From contig JAJFKW010000006.1 of NCBI GenBank assembly GCA_021773015.1, positions 186,001-250,000 of the forward strand: a stretch of 64,000 nt of DNA, read 5' to 3'. A model generated the notes under the pieces. That model was not told where the DNA came from, searched no databases, and worked only from the letters and a program-made list of their open reading frames with translations. Source of the DNA: Woeseia sp. Its GTDB lineage: Bacteria > Pseudomonadota > Gammaproteobacteria > Steroidobacterales > Woeseiaceae. Positions 1 to 9,000 of the stretch are shown here, one piece after another. The translations under genes and the position numbers were made by a program. How positions within the stretch are numbered: the first letter of the stretch is position 1; every line of letters begins with the position of its first letter.

Positions 1-808
1 ACGCCGTGTCGGCATCGTCAACAGCCGTATTTTGATACCAATCTCCAAAAACTGTGACTGGCCAGCCCGCAACTTCAGTGTCATACGCCGCAAAAACCTC
101 AATCAATTCATAATCGAATTGGTAATTGCCGTTGGTGTCGACGCTGTTGCCCCTAGCCTGTGCGCGAAAAAACGGTTCAACACCAACCGTATTATCATAG
201 GTAAAGAACCCTGAACCCAGTGTCAGTGCGTTGTCACGGCTAACATTGAGCTTCGTGCCGGCCTGCGCGTAGTACAAAATAGTATTTGAGTCCGAGGATC
301 GTTCCTCAACGGAAAATCCGCCAGCAGACGCAAACCAAGCCCCCTGACTGAACTTGACTGCAGCACCCTCCGGGTTCAAATCACCATCCCATGCCAGTGA
401 TGTACCGCCTGCTTTGTACCAAGCCTGCTTCGTTTTACCTGCGACCAAAGACCATTGCTCATTAATGGTCCAATCCACATACAGCAAATCGACGCCAATA
501 TCTTTGGTCGAAAAACCGTCACCAAATGTCTGATTGGTTGAAACTGGGTCGTCGCCGCCGGTTGCCAGACGCAACAAAACCTTAATGTCGTCCGCGACCT
601 TCGCACTTAACCCCAGGCGTCCCCTATAACGCGCCCGGCTCCGGTCATCTCGCTCATCCTGTTCAATGGACTCGTAACGCAATCGAAAATCGCCACTAAG
701 TGTCACCGAATCCGCCCAACTTGGCGCATTTTCGCTAGCAAGCAGATGGCCTGGCAACAGCACAATCACCACACAGCAATAGACCAATAATTGTTTGTTT
801 ATTAACAT
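1..808 (-). CDS. putative phosphate-type outer-membrane porin (3' end outside window)
   Basis: The frame reads from an ATG at 808 to the left edge with no stop, giving the first 269 residues. It begins with a hydrophobic signal peptide ending near LLAS-E and continues with alternating beta-strand sequence rich in aromatic and glycine residues (SGDFRLRYE, LSAKVADDIKVLLR, LLYVDWTINEQWSLVAGK). This is the pattern of the 'putative porin' and phosphate-selective porin families. It would form a trimeric outer-membrane channel for anions or small solutes. The gene follows phoR on the same strand, with a Pho box in the 200-base gap, so induction by phosphate starvation is likely. No strong ribosome site is visible before the ATG. 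The porin fold is well supported; phosphate selectivity is inferred from the regulation alone. Confidence 0.75.
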   Translation of the reverse strand, partial: MLINKQLLVYCCVVIVLLPGHLLASENAPSWADSVTLSGDFRLRYESIEQDERDDRSRARYRGRLGLSAKVADDIKVLLRLATGGDDPVSTNQTFGDGFSTKDIGVDLLYVDWTINEQWSLVAGKTKQAWYKAGGTSLAWDGDLNPEGAAVKFSQGAWFASAGGFSVEERSSDSNTILYYAQAGTKLNVSRDNALTLGSGFFTYDNTVGVEPFFRAQARGNSVDTNGNYQFDYELIEVFAAYDTEVAGWPVTVFGDWYQNTAVDDADTA

Positions 809-907
809 TATGTTCTGTATTCCGTCGAATAAGTGATGCACTGATCAGCGGCAATGCTTGGCTGATAATTACTTTTTGCTACTGCATAGCGCGCAAGTTT
901 AAGAGAC

Positions 908-929
908 ATTTATTGCAGTTTCATGACAA
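908..929 (-). promoter_or_regulatory. Pho box upstream of the porin gene
   Basis: On the minus strand two 11-base units lie in tandem, TTGTCATGAAA and CTGCAATAAAT. They match the PhoB repeat CTGTCATAAAT at 9 of 11 positions each. The site sits about 100 bases upstream of the porin start, between phoR and the porin, which suggests a separate PhoB-activated promoter for the porin. Confidence 0.6.
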
Positions 930-1007
930 CTTCAAAACCGAAGCTAGGTCTGGGTCGAACTCGCAGAAATGTAATTCAAACCGTAGGTAGTGGTTGTCAC
1001 GAGCCCG

Positions 1008-2300
1008 TCATTCGAATTCACCAATAAAACGCGACTCAGGAAATCTGCAAATGAATTCGCTGCCAACGTTCAGCGTACTATTGATTTCGAGCGTCGCATC
1101 ATGCCGCACTAGCGCATGTTTGACGATCGCAAGGCCAAGGCCGACACCCCCATCGTCGCGACTACGTCCAGAGTCGACACGGAAAAATCGTTCTGTGAGG
1201 CGTGGTAAATGTTCTTCGGCGATACCGACGCCGGAATCGCTAACGGTAAGCGCGGCGCCAAATTCGTCTCGTTTCCAGCTCAAGCGTACGCTGCTGTCAG
1301 CAGGAGTATGTCGTATGGCGTTTGACAGTAAGTTTGCGATGACCGATTCGATTTCAGAACTATTTCCAGAGATGTTTACCTGGGTATCGATATGCACGGT
1401 GATATTCGCCGTATTCTCGATTCCAACGTAGTGCTTTTTTGCGGAAGCCACCAGCGCTGCAACATCCACAGGCGTATTCGAGCTCGCAGCTAGTGTATTT
1501 TCCAATCGAGATAGCTCAAGCAATTCGGCGACGATCGTGGTCATGCGATTCGCTTGGGAACGCATTTGCTCGATTGGACGCCGCCATTCGTCGCCAATTC
1601 CCGGATCTTCCGCGAGCGAATCCAAATATCCGGATATCACTGTCAGTGGCGAACGCAATTCATGCGATGCGTTCGCAATAAATTCTCGGCGCGTAGTCGT
1701 CAATTTGAAACGTTCCGTGATATCGCGAATTAACAACAAGTGCTGCTTTGCTCCATACGGTACTAAGCGGCAAAACAACCAATTGTCTTGCTTGATTGGC
1801 GAGCGAATTTCAACTCCTGACGCAAAGTCCATGCCGCTCAGATACTTAATGAATTTTGGGTCACGCAAAATATTGTCGACGCGCTGACCTCGGTCCTTTT
1901 TAGAATGTATACCTACCAGCGCATTCGCAGATTTGTTGGCAATGAACACTTCAAACGCCGCATTAAGAACGATTCCGCCATCTGGCAGCGCGTTGGTTGA
2001 ATCCTGAATTTCTCTGAGCAATTTTCGATATCGCTGTTTATATTTTCGCGAGCGATTTTTTTGATGCCGAAATCTGGAATAGATCTGTTGCCAAATGCCT
2101 TCGCCAAATCGAAATTCTTCGAAATTTTTCGTACGCAGCGCACTCTCAAATGCTATGACCATGCGCAATTGCCAAGCCAGTGTGAGCAACGCTGCAATCA
2201 ACAATCCCAATAGCGGATAGCCATAGAGCCAGCCGATTAGCGTTCCTGCTATGAGGAGTCCGCAGGTCTTGGCGAGATACGCTTGCCAGCCGGTCAACAT
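1008..2300 (-). CDS. phoR: phosphate regulon sensor histidine kinase PhoR
   Basis: A 430-residue membrane sensor kinase that phosphorylates and dephosphorylates PhoB according to phosphate supply. Two adjacent hydrophobic segments span residues 12-45, with almost no periplasmic loop, as in PhoR. A PAS-like domain follows (about 95-190). The dimerisation and phosphotransfer domain has the H-box NASHELRSPLT with the phospho-acceptor His213. The ATPase domain has an N-box around Asn323-Asn327, a G1 motif DSGVGI near 355, and a G2 motif GVGLGLAI near 385. The ATG at 2300 overlaps the last codons of phoB by 7 bases, so the two are translationally coupled. Length and domain order match the family. 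Confidence 0.95.
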   Translation of the reverse strand: MLTGWQAYLAKTCGLLIAGTLIGWLYGYPLLGLLIAALLTLAWQLRMVIAFESALRTKNFEEFRFGEGIWQQIYSRFRHQKNRSRKYKQRYRKLLREIQDSTNALPDGGIVLNAAFEVFIANKSANALVGIHSKKDRGQRVDNILRDPKFIKYLSGMDFASGVEIRSPIKQDNWLFCRLVPYGAKQHLLLIRDITERFKLTTTRREFIANASHELRSPLTVISGYLDSLAEDPGIGDEWRRPIEQMRSQANRMTTIVAELLELSRLENTLAASSNTPVDVAALVASAKKHYVGIENTANITVHIDTQVNISGNSSEIESVIANLLSNAIRHTPADSSVRLSWKRDEFGAALTVSDSGVGIAEEHLPRLTERFFRVDSGRSRDDGGVGLGLAIVKHALVRHDATLEINSTLNVGSEFICRFPESRFIGEFE

Positions 2301-2992
2301 TCTGAATTGGGTTTCGAAAAACGGTACCCCGCGCCGCGTACCGTTTGAATGTAATTTTCACACTCGAATGGGGTAAGCGACTTGCGTAAGCGACGCACGT
2401 GAACGTCGACCGTACGCTCCTCAACATACACATTTGCACCCCAGACTCGATCCAATAGCTGTGAACGACCATACACACGATCGAGATGCGTCATAAAAAA
2501 TCGTAACAATCGGTATTCGGTTGGCCCCAATTTAACGTCCGTATCATCGACTAAAACGCGATGGGCGACTGCATCCAATGCGATCTTGCCGACTTCGATC
2601 ATTTTATTATCTGCAACCTTGCTACGACGAAGCACAGCCTTGATTCGCGCCACAAGTTCGCGGGGAGAGAACGGCTTCGTTACGTAGTCGTCTGCGCCAC
2701 CCTCCAACCCGGATACTTTATCGAACTCGTCGGCACGCGCGGTAAGCATGATGACTGCAAGATCGTTATTTTCATTGTCACGCTTAATTTGTCGTGTCAA
2801 TTCAAGTCCGCTCATGTCAGGAAGCATCCAGTCAACCAGTGCTACGTCCGGTCGCTCATCTGCTAGTAGTGCGCGTGCTTGGCGGCAATCTGCCGCTTGC
2901 AATGTCGAGTATCCGGCACGTTCCAGATGAAACGCGATCATTTCGCGTATCGGGGCTTCATCCTCGACGATCAGAATTTTGGTCGCTGTCAT
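2294..2992 (-). CDS. phoB: phosphate regulon response regulator PhoB
   Basis: A 232-residue OmpR-family regulator. The receiver domain has the acidic pair Glu10-Asp11, the phospho-acceptor Asp54 in LVDWMLPD, and the conserved lysine in VTKPF. The C-terminal winged helix (about 130-230) contains the usual RTVDVHVRRLRKSL recognition segment. PhoB binds Pho boxes and activates phosphate-starvation genes. It is first in the phoBR pair, and a Pho box 56 bases upstream of its ATG indicates autoregulation. Confidence 0.96.
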   Translation of the reverse strand: MTATKILIVEDEAPIREMIAFHLERAGYSTLQAADCRQARALLADERPDVALVDWMLPDMSGLELTRQIKRDNENNDLAVIMLTARADEFDKVSGLEGGADDYVTKPFSPRELVARIKAVLRRSKVADNKMIEVGKIALDAVAHRVLVDDTDVKLGPTEYRLLRFFMTHLDRVYGRSQLLDRVWGANVYVEERTVDVHVRRLRKSLTPFECENYIQTVRGAGYRFSKPNSEC

Positions 2993-3047
2993 ATGCAGTT
3001 AATACCAGTTTTTCCAAAAATTCAGCAGGCTAGACATTAGAGCAGGC

Positions 3048-3069
3048 AAATATTACATTTGTGTGACGG
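3048..3069 (-). promoter_or_regulatory. Pho box upstream of phoB
   Basis: The minus strand reads CCGTCACACAA followed by ATGTAATATTT, two 11-base units in direct repeat that keep the TGT/CA core of the PhoB site (CTGTCATAAAT twice). It lies 56 bases before the phoB start, the expected place for positive autoregulation of phoBR. Confidence 0.6.
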
Positions 3070-3116
3070 ACGAACAGCACAAAAATGTCTGCCGCTGACC
3101 GCAGACGTTTCTGCAG

Positions 3117-3794
3117 TCATCCACGCTTCGGTGTTGCGACCTGCATTCGCAAATAGGCCGGCTGCAGCTTATCCGGCGACACGAAATCGCCGGCCTCGGC
3201 CGCCCTTACTCCCAAGCGCAAAACAAATTCGGCCTTCGGCCAAAGAATATCTGGCGCAATATTGAGCGACTCGCTTGCTGCGACGTGCTGCGCCCTATAC
3301 GCCCGCCATCCGGCTCCGACGCCAATGCCGTCTCCCAGCAGGTCCGCTAGGTCGCCGATCGGTACGATTTTTTCATTATCCGCAGGCGCAGGAAAGCCGC
3401 TGTGTCCGCGGTCAAATTGACCGAGATAGACCTCGCCCATGTGCGCATCCTGTGCGACGCAAATACGCCCTTCCTCAGTGGTCGCCAATGCTTCGGCCGC
3501 GACGGCCGCAAGTGAAGAGACCGGTAGAATTCTTAGCTTCGCGCCATAAGCTAAACCCTGTGCAACAGATGCTCCAATGCGCATACCAATAAAAGAACCT
3601 GGTCCGTTGCCGAGTACAATACCGTGCAGATCGGCGACTTCAATATTTGATTGTTTCAGCAAATCGGAAATAGCCGGCACCAATATTTTAGTGTGAATCT
3701 TGGCCTCGACGACGTGGCGTTGGGTTATCTTATCGTCAACCTGTAGAGCAACGGAACAGGCCTCGGTAGACGTTTCTATCGCTAGCAGGTTCAT
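3117..3794 (-). CDS. tsaB: tRNA threonylcarbamoyladenosine biosynthesis protein TsaB
   Basis: A 225-residue protein of the ASKHA fold. It begins MNLLAIETST, the family's N-terminal phosphate-binding strand, and has the conserved GNGPGSFIGMRIG segment near residues 62-75. TsaB is the non-catalytic partner that scaffolds TsaD and TsaE in making t6A37 in tRNAs that read ANN codons. Length is normal. Its ATG overlaps the stop codon of the upstream helicase gene in an ATGA arrangement, so the two are probably co-translated. This yoaA-tsaB neighbourhood is common in Gammaproteobacteria. Confidence 0.95.
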   Translation of the reverse strand: MNLLAIETSTEACSVALQVDDKITQRHVVEAKIHTKILVPAISDLLKQSNIEVADLHGIVLGNGPGSFIGMRIGASVAQGLAYGAKLRILPVSSLAAVAAEALATTEEGRICVAQDAHMGEVYLGQFDRGHSGFPAPADNEKIVPIGDLADLLGDGIGVGAGWRAYRAQHVAASESLNIAPDILWPKAEFVLRLGVRAAEAGDFVSPDKLQPAYLRMQVATPKRG

Positions 3795-5731
3795 GCGCTT
3801 CGGTTTTTTCGCAATGTTGCTTTATTGTCTCTTGCAGTTAGAAAGCGTTGCACGTCGGTCAATTCACGCGTCGTTGGCATTGGCGCCAAACAGTCCAAAA
3901 ACATCTGGCCGTACTTCTTACCGGTGATTCTAGGATCGCAAAGCACAACCACGCCATAGTCCGTCTGGTCGCGCAATAACCTTCCAGCACCCTGTTTTAA
4001 CGATAATGCTGCCTGCGGCAACTGATGTTCCATGAAGCCATTACCACCTTGACGACGAATGAACTCCAGTCGTGCCATCATCAGTGGATCAGAGGGTGAA
4101 GCGAACGGAAGCTTGTCGATTGCGACGACCGTGAGCGCTTGACCGCGAACGTCAACGCCTTCCCAAAAGCTACCGGTACCAAAAAGCACGGCATTTTCGT
4201 GTTCGCGAAAGCGCCGCAACAAATCATCGCGTGGTGCATCGCCTTGCACCAGCAACTTGCGGCCCATAAGCGCGGATCGATGAGTTCGCACCCATTTTTT
4301 GGCAGCGTTGAGCGCTCGATGACTAGTGAACAGGCAAAACATGCCGCCTGATGTGACTTCTAGCAACGGCATTACTTTCGCTAGCATCTCGCTCGTATGC
4401 TGCGAGTCAGACGGCGGCGGCAAACCTGGCGGCAGATAGATTAGACCATTGTCCGCCAATGCATACGGGCTCGGAAACGTCAGCGACTGCGCGTCGCCGA
4501 TACCGATTCGGTCAGTGAAATGACTGAAGTCCTCGCCGATCGCCAATGTCGCTGATGTGAACACCCATGACTGATTCGGTTGATTGATAAGACCATGTAG
4601 GGTGTCTGCGACATCGAGGGGCGTAAGGTTTAGTCGAATACTGCGCGGATTAACATCTAGCCACCGCAATCCGTCCCATGCGTCCTCACTCGAAAGGAGT
4701 GACAAGCGCTCGATAAAGCCGACCGATTGTTGATGGAGTTTTTCGATATCAGCCGAAATATCTGCGAAGTCCGCGAGACCATTTTGTAAATTCGACAGCG
4801 TCATGCGCAGACCATCTAATGCGTTTCGTATGTCCGGCATGACCACCGACATATCGTGACGCCCTTCGCTTCGCGGCGCGTCCGCACGGAGAACACGTAA
4901 TGCCGTCGCCGTCTTGTCTATCCGCTTCTGCAACTCTGGCTGATTCATAGACATCGTTGCTGCACGAACTTCCTCTATGAAACGTTCAATTTCACGACTT
5001 CCCAGACCGACGCCGAAAAACTGTGCCGCAAGATCTGGAATTTGGTGTGCCTCATCGATAATGACCGCTTCCGTGCCCGGTAGGAACTCAACAAACCCTT
5101 CTTCCTTCATCGCAAGATCGGCCAACAAAAGGTGGTGATTAACGACGACCAGATCCGCCTCTTGGGCGGCGCGGCGTGCCTTCACCACATGGCATTTTTG
5201 ATAGACCGGGCATTCACTGCCCAAACAATTGTCGGCCGTCGACGTGACCAGCGGCCATACCGGTGCGTCTTCTGCAACATCGATCAACTCTGCTTTATCG
5301 CCGCTTTTCGTCTTGTGCCGCCACATCTTCACCGTATTCAAATCGTCGATTTGCGAATTCCCGGCGAGCTGGTCGGCGACAGTGTCCAAACGATGCGAAC
5401 ACAAATAATTCGCCCGGCCTTTTAACAATGCGGTTGATACCGGCCGTCCCACGACTTTGCCGACCAGCGGCAGGTCACGATGATAAAGCTGATCCTGTAG
5501 CGCCTTGGTACCAGTTGAAATGATGGTTTTTCTGCCGCTTAACAAGGCGGGTAATAAATAGGCAAAAGTTTTGCCGGTACCGGTACCGGCTTCGACTACG
5601 AGTTGATTGTTGCCAGCAATTGCCTCGGCAACCGCCTCGGCCATCCAAGCCTGGCCCGCGCGCGGCTGGAAACCAGGCAAATGCGCGCAAAGCGGACTCT
5701 CTGGTCCAAAAAATTCTTCTAGGGAAATCAC
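3791..5731 (-). CDS. yoaA: ATP-dependent helicase of the YoaA/DinG (XPD-like) family
   Basis: A 646-residue superfamily 2 DNA helicase with an iron-sulfur cluster. The Walker A motif GTGTGKT is at 49-55. Four cysteines (111, 169, 174, 180) are spaced to bind the 4Fe-4S cluster. VVNHHLLLAD near 197 and the DEAH box at 226-229 follow, and the C-terminal motif VI region has GAGRLLRD. YoaA-type proteins unwind 5'-3' and help repair stalled replication forks. Start is the GTG at 5731. It sits just upstream of tsaB, as yoaA does in relatives, which favours YoaA over DinG. Confidence 0.9.
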   Translation of the reverse strand: MISLEEFFGPESPLCAHLPGFQPRAGQAWMAEAVAEAIAGNNQLVVEAGTGTGKTFAYLLPALLSGRKTIISTGTKALQDQLYHRDLPLVGKVVGRPVSTALLKGRANYLCSHRLDTVADQLAGNSQIDDLNTVKMWRHKTKSGDKAELIDVAEDAPVWPLVTSTADNCLGSECPVYQKCHVVKARRAAQEADLVVVNHHLLLADLAMKEEGFVEFLPGTEAVIIDEAHQIPDLAAQFFGVGLGSREIERFIEEVRAATMSMNQPELQKRIDKTATALRVLRADAPRSEGRHDMSVVMPDIRNALDGLRMTLSNLQNGLADFADISADIEKLHQQSVGFIERLSLLSSEDAWDGLRWLDVNPRSIRLNLTPLDVADTLHGLINQPNQSWVFTSATLAIGEDFSHFTDRIGIGDAQSLTFPSPYALADNGLIYLPPGLPPPSDSQHTSEMLAKVMPLLEVTSGGMFCLFTSHRALNAAKKWVRTHRSALMGRKLLVQGDAPRDDLLRRFREHENAVLFGTGSFWEGVDVRGQALTVVAIDKLPFASPSDPLMMARLEFIRRQGGNGFMEHQLPQAALSLKQGAGRLLRDQTDYGVVVLCDPRITGKKYGQMFLDCLAPMPTTRELTDVQRFLTARDNKATLRKNRSA

Positions 5732-5776
5732 AACAGCGGAACTATACCGTGCGTCGAAGAAAAAGCATGCGCGAAA

Positions 5777-6007
5777 TTGCTTGTATCGCCGAATTACGTA
5801 ATCGAAGTAACGTTAACGGGCTATCAGTTGCGCTTGGACGTTGTGTCTGGAAGACCCCCCGACGCTATGAAACGGAAACCGGGCAAACGAAACCTGGACG
5901 GCGTAATCGAAATCTGGCGCAAGTATTTTGTCTTCCCGCAGGACCTGTTTGGCCCACTGCCTAGCGGCGATTGGCAATCTTTCGTAGCGTATGCTGATCC
6001 GCCTTGA
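5777..6007 (+). CDS. possible small protein of unknown function
   Basis: A 76-codon frame from a TTG, lying in the 229-base gap between the helicase start and the giant gene's stop and overlapping that gene's 3' end by about 47 bases on the opposite strand. The predicted sequence looks protein-like (YVIEVTLTGYQLRLDVV, then IWRKYFVFPQDLFGP), with a sensible mix of hydrophobic and charged residues. There is no ATG and no clear ribosome site. I do not recognise a family. It could equally be a chance frame. Confidence 0.28.
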   Translation: MLVSPNYVIEVTLTGYQLRLDVVSGRPPDAMKRKPGKRNLDGVIEIWRKYFVFPQDLFGPLPSGDWQSFVAYADPP

Positions 6008-9000
6008 TTGCCAATTGTAAAAATGGACCTTTGGCTGTGTAGCGTGCATCGCGGAAATCGCTGTCGTCAAAGCCAAGCACGTTATAGCCGACCGTTATCC
6101 ACATGTTGTCGCGCACATTAAAGCCGAGATCCAGTCCAAAGCCGTAATCAACGGTACGTGACTCATAAGAATGCAGAATGCTCGTGTGCACGCCAGCGTC
6201 CCAGCGTCGATTGAATCCGTGCCGATAGTCAACGCCAATCAAATCCGTATAGCCGGAGACCTGAAGGTCATCGAAGGTACTTCGCACATACTTGAATGCA
6301 TATTGCAGCGACAACTGACTGCGTTCGCTAATCCGCCGATTAGCATTGAAGTTATTGATCAAGCGCTGATTTTCCTCTTGCCGTGTACCGGCGACGAGTT
6401 CTTCGACAATCAGATCGATACGATTGAGGAATGACCAACGACTGTCGGCTTTGCGCCAAGCCCAACCGTAGCGCAGTGTCGCAGACTGTGACTGGTCGCC
6501 GCTAATTTCCTGGCTGTCCAACAATGTTAGGCCAGCTGACATGCTATGTCCTAAGCTTGGTTCACGAATCCAGCCGGCCAGAAGTCCCAAGCGTTCCTGA
6601 CTGTCAGTCTCGCGAATTTCCAGCCGACTATTGGCGCTCCATAGATTTGCGTTATATGTCGCGCCTAAATAGTACGCTTTGAAGTCGTCGTTTAACGAAC
6701 CCGAAACGAATTCCCGGTCCGGATCGAGACGTCGAATACCTGGGTCCACAATTGTGTCTGTAGAATCTACGCCGAAGTCCAATACCCAGTTTTCGTTGAG
6801 CTTGAATCCCTGTACTAATCCAATATTCGAAAATACGCGTGGACCAAACTCCGTCGACTCATTGCTGATTGAACTATCGATTTGCGCCCTATGCCAGGGG
6901 CTGGCTCGAACGCCGAGTCGCGTCATTTGAGCATCAATGTCCGTACCGCTGGCATCTTCATACTCGGCGTAGACGTCTACGCCCGGAAGCACCTTATAAT
7001 CTGCGCCAAACACTAAGCTTGTTGGAAAATCGACATTATCCGCGGAATCGCTCAGCGCGAAGCTATTGGTAGCCCGTAAAGTGATATCGCCAATTTTGTA
7101 GCTGATACCCAATTCAGCAAGGTCACTGCTTAGGCTTTCACCATCATCGAATTCATCTTCCGCATGCACGACACCGGCTGCAGCATTGAAACCACCATTT
7201 TCGTATCGCAGCCTGGCTCTAGCCGTTGCCCGGATGGTTTCAGTAGCTAGGTTTTGCTGCCAGGACGCTTCACCATCAAAACTAAAGTGTTCCTTTATCT
7301 TTGCCCTCCCATCGATTCCGACCTTGCGAATACCGGCTTCCGCAGCCGATTGCAGACCAAGTCCGAAATCGTCTTCAACTTCCTTAAAATACGCCCTGAC
7401 GTCAACGCGCTCACCTTGATGCTCCACTGTCGCGGAGTGTGCAGATGCCTCCAAGTCACTGGTCAGACCGCTTCGGTTACTCTTGGCGATCTCCGCACGA
7501 AACTCGGTTTGATCATTGATCTGCCAACGCAAATCGACGCCCGTTAGATCGGCCTCAGTACCTTCTTGGCGATCGTCGATATGTGTTACACCCAATTCCA
7601 CTCTGTTTTCTTTGAAATGCAGAGAAGCCCGGCCTCCGGCAACCACACCTTCATTGGCGTCGGCAATACTCTCGTATTCAGCGACAATAAAAACTGGATT
7701 GAAGTTTTCGTCGCGACTGGCGACCGGCTTCTTGAAAAACAATGTTCCGTCAAGGATATCGATGCTGTAGTCGAGAAAGCGGGTCAGAGGCGTCGTCGCC
7801 AGGACACGGCCGGTGTCGAATCGATCACGAACCTCTAATCTGATGTTGTCGGTATTACCAATAATCGGGGCGCTCGATAATTGGTACAAACCCGAGGTGC
7901 CGTCACCGCGAATTTCGTCGCGAACCAAAGATTGATCGGTTTCGCTCGCGAACACCGTATAGCCAACGTTCTCGCCACGGTATTCACTATGAAAGCCGTT
8001 CATTCGCCGTTGATAACGTGCGAGTTCGGTGTAAGTAAGCGCCGTATCAAAGTCACCAAACAATGCGAAAAACTGTTTCTTCTCAAGTTTCACGAATATC
8101 TTTCGCTGGCTTGCCGCTTCAAATCGCTGCTCGCTGCGGTCCGCGTACAGAGAATAAAATGCATTCGGATCGATAATCGAGTCGAATTGATTCCTGGTCT
8201 GGTCACGATCTCGTTTCGAATCGAATGCGAGGGTCAGCAAATACTCGCCTTTCACGCTGCCCTTGGCAAAAAATGCAACACGTCCATCGTCATAATAGCC
8301 GTCTTCCGAACCCGCATTGAATGCGGCGGTCTGATTATCGCTAAGCGTGTTATACCCTACGGTGCCCTCCGCGAATCCAACCAAAATCCACTCCCGTGGC
8401 TCCGCACTCAGCCACAAGCGCACTTCCTGCTCACGGTTGTTTTCGAACTTGAACGTCAGTACAGCTTCACCAGATTCCGTCGTTGGTTCAAGTTCGATTA
8501 GCGCTACGCCATCATCGTCGACTCGGTAAATGGGTTCACGATTTCCGATTTCCACGATCTTGTTTTTCCGGCCATCTTCTACTGACCACCAAGAACGGTA
8601 GGGGTTCGATACCGAAAAGGTTCCCGAAGAACCTTTGCGAGTTTTCTCTCCGCTCCGGTCAAAAAACCGCACCGCAATGACTGGCTTCGTTTTGCCGTCC
8701 GCGACTAGCACCGACATATCGTCGACCACTACCCCGCGCGAAGGCGCTCCGGTGTAAACGACCGTTCTTTTAACGGTCTTGGCAACACTACCGTCCGCGT
8801 TTCTAACGATGGCACGAATCGTGTTCGCACCGTCAGTCAGGGGTACGCCGGCCCACCGAGAAATGGCAAACGTTCGCTCGACGTCTGTGACAAGACCATC
8901 AAAATTGTATGCCGATACTGACTTGTCGTTAATCTCCACGGTTACCGACTGATCAAGATTATGCTTTACTGAAATTCGCGTTACGGGTAGTGGCGGCAAG

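Noticed and set aside
7881-8501. 206-codon open frame on the plus strand inside the giant gene
   Set aside because: It is antisense to clear beta-barrel coding sequence, has no ribosome site and looks unlike a protein; it is a by-product of codon bias.
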